Shown here: piece after piece, positions 6,940 to 16,026 of the stretch
Layout: the number at the start of each line of letters is the position of its first letter
Numbering within the stretch: the first letter of the stretch is position 1
DNA from: Dyella jiangningensis
Lineage (GTDB): Bacteria; Pseudomonadota; Gammaproteobacteria; Xanthomonadales; Rhodanobacteraceae
Direction: 5' to 3'
DNA: 64,000 bases
Assembly: GCF_003264855.1 (NCBI RefSeq)
Contig: NZ_NFZS01000007.1
Location: 1 to 64,000 of the forward strand
Notes under the pieces: generated by a model
Databases searched by the model: none
What the model saw: only the letters and a program-made list of their open reading frames with translations
What the model was told of the DNA's origin: nothing
Program-made: the position numbers and the translations under genes

Positions 6940-8214
6940 AGGCTGGGTCCGCTTCTTCGCGAGCGGCGTTGCCTCCGGCGGCGCGGGTTCCCAGCCGAAC
7001 ACGCTGCGTCCGCCGTAGGCGTGCGAAAGACGGCGCTCTTCGGCAATCAGCCCGGGGACGGACGGACCACGCGCATCCCGCTCCAGCCGGCGCGACTGCT
7101 CGTCCAGCCGACGCAGCGCCGCCATGCGCTCGTCGTTCCCCAGCTTCGACTGCGTGATCGCGCTCTTCAGTACGTCGATGGTGTGGTCGTACACGCGCGT
7201 AGGCACGGGGAACGGGTGGCGATCCTTGCCGCCGTGCGCCATCGAGAAGCGCGCCGGGTCGGTAAAGCGGCACGGTGCACCATGCAGTACCTCGGCCACC
7301 ATCGCCAACGCACGCACCGTGCGTGCACCCACGCCCGGCACCTGCAGCAGTTCGGTGAAATCCCTGGGGCCATTCGCCGCGGCGGCCGCGAGATTGCCGT
7401 GCAGGCGGCGCGTGACCACGTCGCTGGCGCGCACGTCATGATGGTCGGGCAGCATCAGGTGCGGCAGCAGTCCGAGTTGCAACGGCGCCTCGGGCCGTGC
7501 GCGATCGCCTTCGAGCAACTGCAACTCGCGCAGGATGCGGTCGGGGCCCAGCGTATGCAGCAGTTCCAGCTGCGCATCGCGCGAGTCGCGCGCACGACGG
7601 TCGGCGAGATTGATGATGCGTCCCTGGCCGGGGCCATCCACCGCGGCATGCGGATCATCGAGGAAACCTTGCAGGCCTTCCGACAGCCAGTGATAGCGAC
7701 GCGCCTGGCGGCGCTCGCCGTTCATGCCCTGCTGGATCACCACCCAGCGGCCTTCGTCGCTGACCACGAAGCCATGCAGGTACAGATCGAAACCGTCCTG
7801 CACCGCGGCGCTGTCCACCTTCGCCACCAGCCGGCTCGCCTGCGCCAGCGCGGCGCCGTCAAAACCCACGCGCTCGCCGATGCCCATGAGCTCCGCCGGC
7901 GTCGCGCGCGAGTGCTTGCCACGGCCGCCGCACACGTGGATGCCCAGCTCGCCGGACATCGGCGCGAGCCCACGCTTGAGTGCGCCGATCACGCTGGTGG
8001 TGATGCCGGAGGAATGCCAATCCATGCCCATCACGGCGCCGAAGCACTGGAACCAGAACGGATGCGCAAGACGACGCAGCAGTTCGTCGCGGCCGTATTC
8101 GCGCACGATCGCCTCGGCCATCAGCGCGCCAAGCTTCGTCATGCGATCGGCCAGCCAGCGCGGCACGCGGCCGCCATGCAGCGGCAGGTCGGCGCTTCCG
8201 GATCGTCGGCTCAT
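6937..8214 (-). CDS. DUF763 domain protein
   Basis: A 425-residue soluble protein that I recognise as DUF763, a family shared by bacteria and archaea with no established activity. Typical pieces are 'ADLPLHGGRVPRWLADRM' at the N-terminus, 'FGAVMGMDWHSSGITTSVIG', 'GGRGKHSR' and 'VPGVGARTVRALAMVAEVLH' around residues 300-320. That last segment looks like a helix-hairpin-helix, so nucleic-acid binding is a reasonable guess. I chose ATG 8214 (MSRRSGSADLPL) because the longer frame adds arginine-rich sequence unlike the family. The TAG stop is the tip of the repeat element's terminal inverted repeat. Confidence 0.8.
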   Translation of the reverse strand: MSRRSGSADLPLHGGRVPRWLADRMTKLGALMAEAIVREYGRDELLRRLAHPFWFQCFGAVMGMDWHSSGITTSVIGALKRGLAPMSGELGIHVCGGRGKHSRATPAELMGIGERVGFDGAALAQASRLVAKVDSAAVQDGFDLYLHGFVVSDEGRWVVIQQGMNGERRQARRYHWLSEGLQGFLDDPHAAVDGPGQGRIINLADRRARDSRDAQLELLHTLGPDRILRELQLLEGDRARPEAPLQLGLLPHLMLPDHHDVRASDVVTRRLHGNLAAAAANGPRDFTELLQVPGVGARTVRALAMVAEVLHGAPCRFTDPARFSMAHGGKDRHPFPVPTRVYDHTIDVLKSAITQSKLGNDERMAALRRLDEQSRRLERDARGPSVPGLIAEERRLSHAYGGRSVFGWEPAPPEATPLAKKRTQP

Positions 8215-8382
8215 GCGTTGGGAACTCCACGAACGGCGCGCACCCGCGCGCATGCGGGGTGAAGTATCGCAAAGCCGCGTCTCGCGTCGCGCGACGACAG
8301 CCACGCCCGCGGCCGGCTTTTGTCGTGTACGCGATAAGCGGGCGACAGGTTCAGACGCGCGCTCGGCGCTCGTACTGATGGC

Positions 8383-9714
8383 TCATTCGCGCGCGGCCAG
8401 CGCGCGATTCACCCGCAGCGCCAGCAGCGTGCACAACACGCCCGACAGCAGATAGGCACTGACCGCCACCAGCCCGAAGCGCATCGACAAACCCAACGCG
8501 ACCAGCGGCGCAAACGCCGCGCCGATCAGCCAGGCGAAGTCGGTGGTGAAGGCCGCGCCCGTATAACGCAGGTGCATCTCGAAGTTGGACGTCACGCTGC
8601 CGGCCGCCTGCCCGTAGGAAAGACCCAGACCGCCGAATCCAAGGATAATGAAGGCGTCCTGCCCCCACTTGCCGCCGCCCAGCAGCCATGGCGTGATCAG
8701 CGCGAAGATCGCGATCAGCGCGGCCATGGTGCCCAGCGTGGTGCGTCGACCCACGCGATCGGCCAGCAGGCCGGAGATGATCATGCCGAGGATGCACGCG
8801 AACGCGCCAATGATCTCCGCCACCAGCACCGAGTTCACCGGCTGCATCGAGCCGAGCACGATCCATGACAGCGGGAAGATCGTCACCAGGTGGAACAACG
8901 CGTAGCTGGCGAGCGCGGCGAACGCGCCGATGAAGATGTTGTAGCCCTGCGTGCGCAGGATGGTCAGGCTGCCGACGGGTTCGAGTTCGCGCTCTTCCAT
9001 CGCGACGGTGTATTCCTCCGTCACCACCAGGCGCAGGCGTGCGAACAAGGCCACCACATTGATGGCGAAGGCGACGAAGAACGGATAGCGCCAGCCCCAG
9101 TCGATGAAGTCTTCATCGGAAAGGCTTTCGTGCAGGAACAGGAACAAGGCGCCGGCCACCAGGAAACCGATCGGCGCGGAGAGTTGCCCGAGCATCGCGT
9201 ACCAGCCGCGCTTGTCCGGCGGCGCATTCAATGCGAGCAGCGAGGGCAGGCCGTCCCACGAACCGCCCAGCGCAATACCCTGCAGGATGCGGAACAGCAC
9301 CAGCAACCCGATCGCCCAGTCACCGACCTGTCGGTAGCTGGGCAGGAACGCCATGCCCGCCGTGGCGCTGCCGAGCAGGAACAGCGCGATGGTGAGCTTG
9401 GTGCCGCGACTCCAACGCCGCTGGAAATCCATGAACAACGCTGTGCCGAACGGCCGCGCGATGAAGGCCAGTGAAAAGACCGTGAAAGCGTAAAGCATGC
9501 CGTGCAGCGTGTCGGTGAAAGGAAACAGCACCTGCGGAAACACCAGTGCGCAAGAAATACCGAACACGAAGAAATCGAAGTGCTCGGACGTACGACCGAT
9601 GATCACGCCGACGGCAATCTCTCCGGGAGCCACCCTTGCGTGCGCATGCAGGCGACCGATCTGCTCCGCCGAGTGTTCCGGTGCGCCGCCATGTTCGGGG
9701 TACGTGCTTGACAT
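8383..9714 (-). CDS. MFS transporter, metabolite:H+ symporter type
   Basis: A 443-residue twelve-helix permease. The 'FDFFVFGISCALVFPQVLFP' opening, 'FIARPFGTALFMDF' and the loop-8/9 motif 'GLLADRVGRRTT' fit the MHS (ProP/KgtP-like) branch of the major facilitator superfamily, which couples uptake of organic acids or osmolytes to protons. The substrate is not evident. The start MSSTYPEHGG (ATG 9714) was preferred over an upstream in-frame extension that would run far into the shared divergent promoter region. It is divergent from cyoA with about 150 bp between starts. Confidence 0.85.
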   Translation of the reverse strand: MSSTYPEHGGAPEHSAEQIGRLHAHARVAPGEIAVGVIIGRTSEHFDFFVFGISCALVFPQVLFPFTDTLHGMLYAFTVFSLAFIARPFGTALFMDFQRRWSRGTKLTIALFLLGSATAGMAFLPSYRQVGDWAIGLLVLFRILQGIALGGSWDGLPSLLALNAPPDKRGWYAMLGQLSAPIGFLVAGALFLFLHESLSDEDFIDWGWRYPFFVAFAINVVALFARLRLVVTEEYTVAMEERELEPVGSLTILRTQGYNIFIGAFAALASYALFHLVTIFPLSWIVLGSMQPVNSVLVAEIIGAFACILGMIISGLLADRVGRRTTLGTMAALIAIFALITPWLLGGGKWGQDAFIILGFGGLGLSYGQAAGSVTSNFEMHLRYTGAAFTTDFAWLIGAAFAPLVALGLSMRFGLVAVSAYLLSGVLCTLLALRVNRALAARE

Positions 9715-9867
9715 AGTCGTTACTCGGGAAGGGGGAGGATGTCCCGGCCAACTGCATGGCGCCGCCACGCCTTGGCCGCGACAGAAGAGGGTGGATGCGC
9801 TTCTGTCCGGCGCCGATCGGCGGACCGTTCAACCATACCCATAACATCGGTTGCGCCGGTGACGTCT

Positions 9868-10815
9868 ATGAAGGCTTTGCGTGGATGGCTGCTTTTCACC
9901 GTGACTCTGCCGCTGGCGGGGTGCCAGTCGGTGCTGATGTCGCCGTCCGGCGACCTGGCCAGGCAACAGCGGGACCTCATCATCACTTCAACCGTGTTGA
10001 TGCTGCTCATCATCGTTCCCGTGATCGTGCTGACGCTGTGGTTCGCCTGGCATTTCCGCGCATCCAACAAGAAAGCCACCTACGATCCCGACTGGGATCA
10101 CTCGACCATCCTTGAACTGCTGATCTGGTCGGCGCCGCTCCTGATCATCATCGCGCTCGGTGCCATCACGTGGGTCAGCACGCACAAGCTCGATCCGTAC
10201 CGGCCGCTCGACCAGCTTGCACCCGGCCGTCCCATTCCCGCCAATGCGCGACCGCTGACCGTGTACGTGGTGGCGCTCGACTGGAAGTGGCTGTTCATAT
10301 ACCCCGAACAGGGCATTGCCACCGTGAACGAACTGGCCGCACCGGTCGATCGGCCGATCAACTTCAAGATTACGGCGTCGACGGTGATGAACTCGTTCTT
10401 CATTCCCGCGCTCGCCGGTCAGATCTATGCGATGCCCGGCATGGAGACCACGCTGCAGGCGGTGATCAACCGACCGGGCGAGTTCGAGGGCTTCTCCGCC
10501 AACTACAGCGGGCTGGGTTTCTCCGGCATGCACTTCGTCTTCCACGGCATGAACGAAGGCGATTTCGGCCGCTGGGTCGAACGCGCGAAGGGCGGCGGGG
10601 GCGACCTGAGTCGTGAGGCGTACGTGAAGCTTGCCCAGCCCAGCCGCTACGAGCCCGTGCATGCCTACGCAACAGTGGCGCCCGGTCTCTACCAGGCCAT
10701 CCTCACGCAATGCGTGGACCCCAACAGCCGCGCATGCATGACCAGCACGCGCCCGGCGGGCGACACGCATACCGGCGACATGGAAGGCATGTCGATGTCC
10801 TCCCGTACCGAATGA
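9868..10815 (+). CDS. cyoA: Cytochrome bo3-type quinol oxidase subunit II
   Basis: A 315-residue inner-membrane lipoprotein. The signal ends in the lipobox LAGC with the modified Cys at residue 19, followed by two membrane helices and a periplasmic cupredoxin-like domain ('[20 protein letters not shown]', '[20 protein letters not shown]'). The Cys/His ligands for a CuA centre found in cytochrome c oxidases are absent (the region reads '[14 protein letters not shown]'), which marks a quinol oxidase. Start chosen at ATG 9868 so that the signal peptide lies at the N-terminus. First gene of cyoABCD, ending 16 bp before cyoB. Confidence 0.92.
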   Translation: MKALRGWLLFTVTLPLAGCQSVLMSPSGDLARQQRDLIITSTVLMLLIIVPVIVLTLWFAWHFRASNKKATYDPDWDHSTILELLIWSAPLLIIIALGAITWVSTHKLDPYRPLDQLAPGRPIPANARPLTVYVVALDWKWLFIYPEQGIATVNELAAPVDRPINFKITASTVMNSFFIPALAGQIYAMPGMETTLQAVINRPGEFEGFSANYSGLGFSGMHFVFHGMNEGDFGRWVERAKGGGGDLSREAYVKLAQPSRYEPVHAYATVAPGLYQAILTQCVDPNSRACMTSTRPAGDTHTGDMEGMSMSSRTE

Positions 10816-10831
10816 ATGCCGTGGTGATGCC

Positions 10832-12826
10832 ATGCCCGATCTGACCAAACTGCTGTTCGGCCGTCTGACGCTCGAATCGCTGCCCTTCCACGAGCCGATC
10901 CTGGTCGGCACGTTTGCCGTGGTGGCGCTCGGCGGCATCGCCTTGCTCGGCGTGATCACCTACTACCGGCTGTGGGGCTACCTGTGGCGCGAGTGGTTCA
11001 CCAGCATCGACCACAAGAAGATCGGGATCATGTACATGATCCTCGGCTTCGTGATGCTGCTGCGCGGCTTCTCCGACGCCATCATGATGCGCGCGCAGCA
11101 GGCCATCGCCTTCGGCGACAACATGGGCTACCTGCCGCCGCATCACTACGACCAGATCTTCACGGCGCACGGCGTGATCATGATCTTCTTCGTGGCCATG
11201 CCGATGGTGACGGGCCTGATGAACTTCGTGATGCCGCTGCAGATCGGCGCGCGCGACGTGGCGTTTCCGTTCCTCAACAATTTCAGCTTCTGGATGACGG
11301 TGGCCGGCGCACTGCTGGTGATGGCCTCGCTGTTCATCGGCGAATTCGCGCGCACCGGCTGGCTCGCCTACCCGCCGCTGTCGGATATCGTGTCCAGCCC
11401 GGATGCGGGCGTCGACTACTACATCTGGGCTTTGCAGATAGCAGGCGTGGGCACGTTGTTATCGGGCATCAACCTGCTGGTGACCATCGTGAAGATGCGT
11501 GCGCCTGGCATGACGCTGATGAAGATGCCGGTGTTCACCTGGACGGCGCTGTGCACCAACGTGCTGATCGTGGCCGCGTTTCCGGTACTTACCGCGGTAC
11601 TCGCCATGCTGGCGCTGGATCGCTACGTGGGCACCAACTTCTTCACCACGGCATCGGGCGGCAACGCCATGATGTACATAAACTTCATCTGGATCTGGGG
11701 CCACCCCGAGGTCTACATCCTGGTGCTTCCCGCCTTCGGCATCTATTCCGAAGTCACCGCCACCTTTTGCCGCAAGCCGCTGTTCGGCTACGCCTCGATG
11801 GTCTACGCCACGGTGGTGATCACCGTGCTGTCGTTCCTCGTGTGGCTGCACCACTTCTTCACGATGGGCTCGGGCGCCAACGTCAACGCGTTCTTCGGCA
11901 TCACGACGATGATCATCTCCATTCCCACCGGGGCGAAGATCTTCAACTGGCTGTTCACCATGTACCGCGGCCGCGTGGAGTTCGAGATACCGATGATGTG
12001 GACGGTGGCCTTCATGGTCACCTTCGTCATCGGCGGCATGACCGGCGTGCTGCTGGCGGTACCGCCGGCGGACTTCTCGCTGCACAACAGCCTGTTCCTG
12101 GTGGCCCACTTCCACAACGTGATCATCGGCGGCGTGCTGTTCGGCCTGTTCGCCGGCATCAACTACTGGTTCCCCAAGGCGTTCGGCTTCCGGCTCGATC
12201 GCTTCTGGGGCAAGTGCTCGTTCTGGTTCTGGCTGATCGGCTTCTATTTCGCCTTCATGCCGCTGTACGTGATGGGCCTGATGGGCGTGACGCGCCGCCT
12301 CAACCATTTCGACGATCCCTCGTTGCGCATCTGGACCTACCTGGCAGCGTTCGGCGCGTTCCTCATCCTGCTCGGCATCGGCTGCACCATCATGCAGTTC
12401 TACGTGAGCTTCCGTCGCCGCGTGGAGCTGCGCGACGTCACCGGCGATCCCTGGCACGGCCGCACGCTGGAATGGTCGACCTCGTCGCCACCGCCACCGT
12501 ACAACTTCGCGTTCACGCCGCGCATCCACGACCACGATGCGTGGTGGATGATGAAGAAGCACAAGTACGAACGGCCGCTGGAAGGCTTCCGTCCCATCCA
12601 CATGCCGCACAACACCGGCACCGGGTTCATCCTCGGTGCGCTGAGCTTCGTGTTTGGCTTCGCGATGATCTGGTACATGTGGCTGGTGGCTGCGCTGTCG
12701 TTCCTGGCGATCCTGGTGGTCGCCATCACGCACACCTTCAATTACGAGCGCGAGTACTACATCCCTGCCGATGAAGTGCACCGCGTCGAACAATCCCGCA
12801 CGGAGCTACTGGCCAGCCATGTCTGA
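10832..12826 (+). CDS. cyoB: Cytochrome bo3-type quinol oxidase subunit I
   Basis: A 664-residue protein with about fifteen membrane helices, the catalytic core of the oxidase. It reduces O2 to water while pumping protons. Visible ligands include the low-spin haem His in '[11 protein letters not shown]', the CuB His and cross-linked Tyr in '[16 protein letters not shown]', the CuB pair in '[10 protein letters not shown]' and the haem His pair in '[11 protein letters not shown]'. Length equals the E. coli protein. The last eight bases overlap cyoC, indicating translational coupling. The haem type (O or A) cannot be told from this; no haem O synthase gene (cyoE) follows. Confidence 0.95.
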   Translation: MPDLTKLLFGRLTLESLPFHEPILVGTFAVVALGGIALLGVITYYRLWGYLWREWFTSIDHKKIGIMYMILGFVMLLRGFSDAIMMRAQQAIAFGDNMGYLPPHHYDQIFTAHGVIMIFFVAMPMVTGLMNFVMPLQIGARDVAFPFLNNFSFWMTVAGALLVMASLFIGEFARTGWLAYPPLSDIVSSPDAGVDYYIWALQIAGVGTLLSGINLLVTIVKMRAPGMTLMKMPVFTWTALCTNVLIVAAFPVLTAVLAMLALDRYVGTNFFTTASGGNAMMYINFIWIWGHPEVYILVLPAFGIYSEVTATFCRKPLFGYASMVYATVVITVLSFLVWLHHFFTMGSGANVNAFFGITTMIISIPTGAKIFNWLFTMYRGRVEFEIPMMWTVAFMVTFVIGGMTGVLLAVPPADFSLHNSLFLVAHFHNVIIGGVLFGLFAGINYWFPKAFGFRLDRFWGKCSFWFWLIGFYFAFMPLYVMGLMGVTRRLNHFDDPSLRIWTYLAAFGAFLILLGIGCTIMQFYVSFRRRVELRDVTGDPWHGRTLEWSTSSPPPPYNFAFTPRIHDHDAWWMMKKHKYERPLEGFRPIHMPHNTGTGFILGALSFVFGFAMIWYMWLVAALSFLAILVVAITHTFNYEREYYIPADEVHRVEQSRTELLASHV

Positions 12827-13457
12827 CATGTCCTCCACGATGACGCCGGGCAGCGGGCCGACCGAGAAGCTGCTGTTCCACGAGGCGCAGGATTACCACC
12901 CCGCGAACGGCACCCTGCTCGGCTTCTGGGTGTACCTGATGAGCGACTGCCTCATCTTCGCCTGCCTGTTCGCGGCCTACGGCGTGCTGGGCCGCGAATA
13001 TGCCGGTGGCCCGACCGGCGCCGAGGTGCTGGAACTGCCCACGGTGGCGCTCAACACGACGCTGCTGCTGCTTTCGTCCATCACCTACGGTTTCGCCGTG
13101 CTGGAAATGCAGCGCGACCGGAAGAATCCGATGCTGCTGTGGCTGGTGATCACCGGCCTGCTGGGCCTGGGCTTTCTCACCGTGGAGCTGCGCGAGTTTG
13201 CGCACCTCATCGCCGAGGGCAACGGTCCGCAGCGCAGCGCTTTTCTCACCTCGTTCTTCAGCCTGGTGGGCACGCACGGCCTGCACGTCACCTGCGGCAT
13301 CCTCTGGCTGATCGTGCTGATGGTGCAGGTGATGAAGAAAGGCCTGATCCACGCCAACAAGCGCCGACTGCTGTGCCTGTCGATGTTCTGGCACTTCCTC
13401 GACGTGGTGTGGGTGGGCGTCTTCAGCTTCGTGTACCTGATGGGGGTGTTGCCATGA
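12819..13457 (+). CDS. cyoC: Cytochrome bo3-type quinol oxidase subunit III
   Basis: A 212-residue five-helix membrane subunit. '[20 protein letters not shown]' and '[18 protein letters not shown]' are typical of subunit III of haem-copper oxidases, which stabilises subunit I and its proton path. The start at ATG 12819 overlaps the cyoB stop by eight bases; upstream in-frame codons lie inside cyoB and add non-homologous sequence. The stop overlaps cyoD as ATGA. Confidence 0.92.
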   Translation: MSDMSSTMTPGSGPTEKLLFHEAQDYHPANGTLLGFWVYLMSDCLIFACLFAAYGVLGREYAGGPTGAEVLELPTVALNTTLLLLSSITYGFAVLEMQRDRKNPMLLWLVITGLLGLGFLTVELREFAHLIAEGNGPQRSAFLTSFFSLVGTHGLHVTCGILWLIVLMVQVMKKGLIHANKRRLLCLSMFWHFLDVVWVGVFSFVYLMGVLP

Positions 13458-13837
13458 GCGCGCATGACGAACTGCAGCACGCCCACGACGACCACGGCCA
13501 CGACGACCTGGGCATCCACGCCACCTTCAGGGGTTACATGACCGGCTTCGTGCTGGCGGTGATCCTCACCGTCATCCCGTTCTGGCTGGTGATGGGGCAC
13601 GTGGTCAAGGACTCGGCCGCCGCGGCGGTGATCATCCTTGGCCTGGCGGCCGTGCAGATCGTGGTGCACATGATCTACTTCCTGCACATGAATTCGAAAT
13701 CCGAGGGCGGCTGGAACATGCTGGCGCTGGTGTTCACCATCGTGCTCGTGGTGATCACGCTCAGCGGCTCGATCTGGATCATGTACCACCTCAACCACAA
13801 CATGATGCCGCTGATGGATACGTCGAACCTGCCTTAG
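13454..13837 (+). CDS. cyoD: Cytochrome bo3-type quinol oxidase subunit IV
   Basis: A 127-residue three-helix small subunit. A His/Asp-rich head (residues 4-18, HDELQHAHDDHGHDD) precedes 'GFVLAVILTVIPFWLVMGH' and 'VHMIYFLHMNSKSEGGWNML', the standard subunit IV pattern. It is needed for assembly of the CuB site in E. coli. ATGA overlap with cyoC. The TAG stop at 13835-13837 is the first triplet of a 29-bp palindrome (TAGGGCAACACTGA...), so the repeat itself ends the gene. The His-rich N-terminus is longer than in E. coli and could bind metal. Confidence 0.9.
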   Translation: MSAHDELQHAHDDHGHDDLGIHATFRGYMTGFVLAVILTVIPFWLVMGHVVKDSAAAAVIILGLAAVQIVVHMIYFLHMNSKSEGGWNMLALVFTIVLVVITLSGSIWIMYHLNHNMMPLMDTSNLP

Positions 13838-13863
13838 GGCAACACTGAATTAGTATTGCCCTA
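13835..13863. repeat. 29-bp palindrome, miniature of the 6668-6939 element ends; likely terminator
   Basis: TAGGGCAACACT (13835-13846) and AGTATTGCCCTA (13852-13863) are inverted arms of 12 with one mismatch that would be a G-U pair in RNA, around GAATT. The arms are the outer tip of the 27-bp TIR of the element at 6668-6939. It starts at the cyoD stop codon and can form a hairpin between cyoD and the SURF1 gene. Confidence 0.65.
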
Positions 13864-13895
13864 GACTATGGCGCGTTCCCACCGCAGCCCCATCG

Positions 13896-14669
13896 ATGAC
13901 TGACGAACCGATCCGCCGACCGCGCGGCCCCGTCGCACTGGCCTTGTTCGCCCTGTTGGGGCTCGTGCTGTTCAGCAGCTTCGTCGCGCTTGGCACCTGG
14001 CAGGTGAAGCGGCTTTCCTGGAAACGCGACTTGATCGCCCGCGTGGATGCGCGCGTCCACGCGACGCCCGTAGCGACACCCACGCCCGACCAATGGCCTG
14101 CCATCACGGCCGAATCCGCGGAGTATCGGCACGTGTCGCTGCATGGCCGCTTCCTGCACGACCGTCAGACGCTGGTATGGACGGCCACCGATTTCGGCAG
14201 CGGCTATTGGGTGATGACGCCGCTGCAACAAGACGATGGCTCGATCGTGCTGGTCAATCGCGGCTTTGCGCCCGCCGACTGGTGTGGCGCCAAGCGCGCC
14301 TGCCCGCTCGGCCCCGTGGGCGAGACGGCACTCACTGGCCTGCTGCGCATGAGCGAGCCCTCTGGGCTACTGCGCAGCAACGATTCCGCGCGCAACAGCT
14401 GGTACACGCGCGATGTGGCGGCCATCGCCAAGGCGCGCGGCCTCGATCGTGCTGCACCGTTCTTCGTCGACGAAGATGCCGCGCCCGGCACCCTCGACCA
14501 GGGCAAACCCTCATGGCCACAAGGCGGCCTGACGGTGACCGCGTTTCCCAACAACCACCTGAGTTATCTGATCACCTGGTACGCATTGGCGCTGCTGGTG
14601 CTGGGCGCCGCGATCTATGTAGGCCGCGACGAATACCGCTTGCGCAGAACTCAGCCCGGCCCATTGTAG
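13896..14669 (+). CDS. SURF1-family oxidase assembly protein
   Basis: A 257-residue protein with one helix at each end (about 15-36 and 222-240) flanking a periplasmic domain, the SURF1 plan. Typical pieces are 'GTWQVKRLSWKRDLI' after the first helix, 'GFGPADWCG'-like 'VLVNRGFAPADW' and 'NNHLSYLITWYALAL' before the last helix. SURF1 proteins assist haem insertion into subunit I of haem-copper oxidases, so its place behind cyoABCD is logical. It follows cyoD by 58 bp, with a palindrome between. Its TAG stop at 14667 lies inside a REP-like repeat copy. Confidence 0.85.
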   Translation: MTDEPIRRPRGPVALALFALLGLVLFSSFVALGTWQVKRLSWKRDLIARVDARVHATPVATPTPDQWPAITAESAEYRHVSLHGRFLHDRQTLVWTATDFGSGYWVMTPLQQDDGSIVLVNRGFAPADWCGAKRACPLGPVGETALTGLLRMSEPSGLLRSNDSARNSWYTRDVAAIAKARGLDRAAPFFVDEDAAPGTLDQGKPSWPQGGLTVTAFPNNHLSYLITWYALALLVLGAAIYVGRDEYRLRRTQPGPL

Positions 14670-14784
14670 GAGCGCACCCAGTGCGCGACCGCAACGTGTG
14701 CCGTCCCCGGTGCACTCGATGGTCGCCATGCCACGCACCGTGCAGGTGGGGCAGGTTGATCGCGCACTGGGTGCGCTCCTACAA
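14664..14784. repeat. Inverted pair of REP-like repeats after SURF1
   Basis: TTGTAGGAGCGCACCCAGTG... at 14664-14688 and its exact complement at 14760-14784 flank 71 bp. The left copy contains the SURF1 stop codon (TAG, 14667-14669). The arrangement lies between the convergent ends of the SURF1 and DUF2501 genes and could fold into a long hairpin that stops transcription from both sides. Confidence 0.8.
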
Positions 14785-14800
14785 AAGAGGCACGATGCCG

Positions 14801-15337
14801 TTACATATGCAGGAACGACTTGCCCTGCTTCAGCACCGTATCGCACACCTTCGTGGTGATCTGCGACTTCAGGTCGCTCGAACCGCCGCCGACGCTGTTG
14901 AGATCCATGTGCTGGCCGTTGCTGCCCTGCAGGATGCCCTTCGCGCCGCTGAGATAACCGGGATCGCTGGTGCCGCCCGATGTGCCGGAGGCATCGGCAT
15001 GGGACGATGACTTCTTCTTGCCGGTGAGCTGGCCCAGCATGTCGCTGGTGTTCGAACCCTGATCCGAATTGCTCGAGGCCGACGTGGAACCGCCGCCCAG
15101 CTTGCCCATCAACTGCTGCTGGATGCCCGAGGCGCCCGAATCGCCGCCGAGATAGTTGTTCTTCACGCAGTACTCCAGCAGGCCGGCCACGTTGCCCATG
15201 CTGCCCGACGTCATGGATCCGCCGCCGGGAATCATGCTGCCCAGCTTGCCGAGATCCTGCGCGCCGCCCGTGCTGCAGGCGAGGCTCAAGGCGATGGCCA
15301 CACAGCCCGTGGTGATGCCGCTGATGCGCTTGTTCAT
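14801..15337 (-). CDS. DUF2501 protein (YjjA-like), secreted
   Basis: A 178-residue protein with a signal peptide (residues 1-26, ending around STGGAQ), followed by a Gly/Ser-rich middle and a C-terminal 'LKSQITTKVCDTVLKQGKSF'. Segments 'MGNVAGLLEYCVKNNYLGG' and 'VCDTVL' match the DUF2501/YjjA family, periplasmic proteins of unknown function. A GGAGGGAG ribosome site stands about eight bases before the ATG. The low-complexity insert (residues about 80-130, Ser/Gly/Asp-rich) is longer than in E. coli YjjA as I remember it. The gene ends against the REP pair shared with SURF1. Confidence 0.75.
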   Translation of the reverse strand: MNKRISGITTGCVAIALSLACSTGGAQDLGKLGSMIPGGGSMTSGSMGNVAGLLEYCVKNNYLGGDSGASGIQQQLMGKLGGGSTSASSNSDQGSNTSDMLGQLTGKKKSSSHADASGTSGGTSDPGYLSGAKGILQGSNGQHMDLNSVGGGSSDLKSQITTKVCDTVLKQGKSFLHM

Positions 15338-15526
15338 GTCTGTCTCCCTCCGTCAGGTGCGGGCATTCAACACCCTGGATCGTTACGTCCGTGTCACTGG
15401 CGAACTGATCCACGACGGCTTCACGAATCCGCCGCGATAGTGGATTCGCCGCGGAGTTGGGGAACCGTCCGGCACACCCGACAGTGACAGCGCACCACTC
15501 GTTGTTCGTTCAACGGAGTCGCAGCC

Positions 15527-15931
15527 ATGGTATCGATGAAGAAGCGCGAGCGCGCCTGGACCGCCGTCTTGCTGTTCGTCGTCGTCGCCCTGACAGGCTT
15601 CGGCAGCGTCGCCTCGGAACGCGTCAGTTTCGACAAGGGCGCCAACTCCGCCACATTCACCGCCGCGCTGGGCGAAGGACACGACTACGTGCTGGGCGCC
15701 AAGGCCGGGCAGACACTGACGGTAGCCTTGCAGGGCCCCAGCGGCGTGTATTTCAACGTGGTGCCGCCGAACAGCCAGGAAGCGCTGGTCAACACATCGA
15801 TCACCGGTGACGCGCGGTGGAGCGGCGACGTGAAACGGGATGGCGATTACACCGTGCGCGTGTACCAGATGCGGTCCGCGACGCCCCAGGGCAAGAACCC
15901 GACGTTCACCATCACGCTCGCCGTGCGTTGA
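15527..15931 (+). CDS. Small secreted beta-sandwich-like protein, possible lysozyme-inhibitor family
   Basis: A 134-residue protein with an N-terminal signal helix (about 10-28, ending near 'GSVA') and a mature part rich in beta-forming residues: 'VSFDKGANSATFTAALGEGH', 'VLGAKAGQTLTVALQGPSGV', 'YFNVVPPNS' and 'DGDYTVRVYQMRSATPQGK'. This pattern (GQT..V, YFN, GDYtVRVYxMR) resembles secreted proteins annotated as g-type lysozyme inhibitors, but the match is by eye and the activity is unproven. An ATG at 15536 is an alternative start. It stands alone between DUF2501 (divergent) and the REP pair before eda. Confidence 0.6.
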   Translation: MVSMKKRERAWTAVLLFVVVALTGFGSVASERVSFDKGANSATFTAALGEGHDYVLGAKAGQTLTVALQGPSGVYFNVVPPNSQEALVNTSITGDARWSGDVKRDGDYTVRVYQMRSATPQGKNPTFTITLAVR

Positions 15932-15940
15932 TCCTCGATC

Positions 15941-16018
15941 GGGAGCGCACCCAGTGCGCGACCGCAGCAATGCGAGGGGTCATTGCGGGGATCGCGATCG
16001 CGCACTGGGTGCGCTCCC
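15941..16018. repeat. Inverted pair of REP-like repeats between convergent genes
   Basis: GGGAGCGCACCCAGTGCGCG at 15941-15960 (then ACC) is mirrored by TCGCGCACTGGGTGCGCTCC ending at 16018. It is the same repeat family as at 14664 and 63127 but with GGGAG in place of TGTAGGAG. It lies between the 3' ends of the small secreted protein and eda, a place consistent with transcription stop. Confidence 0.75.
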
Positions 16019-16026
16019 GGCGTGGC

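Noticed and set aside
11459-12793. 444-codon minus-strand frame antisense to cyoB
   Set aside because: Arg/His/Glu-rich complement of a strongly conserved membrane protein gene.
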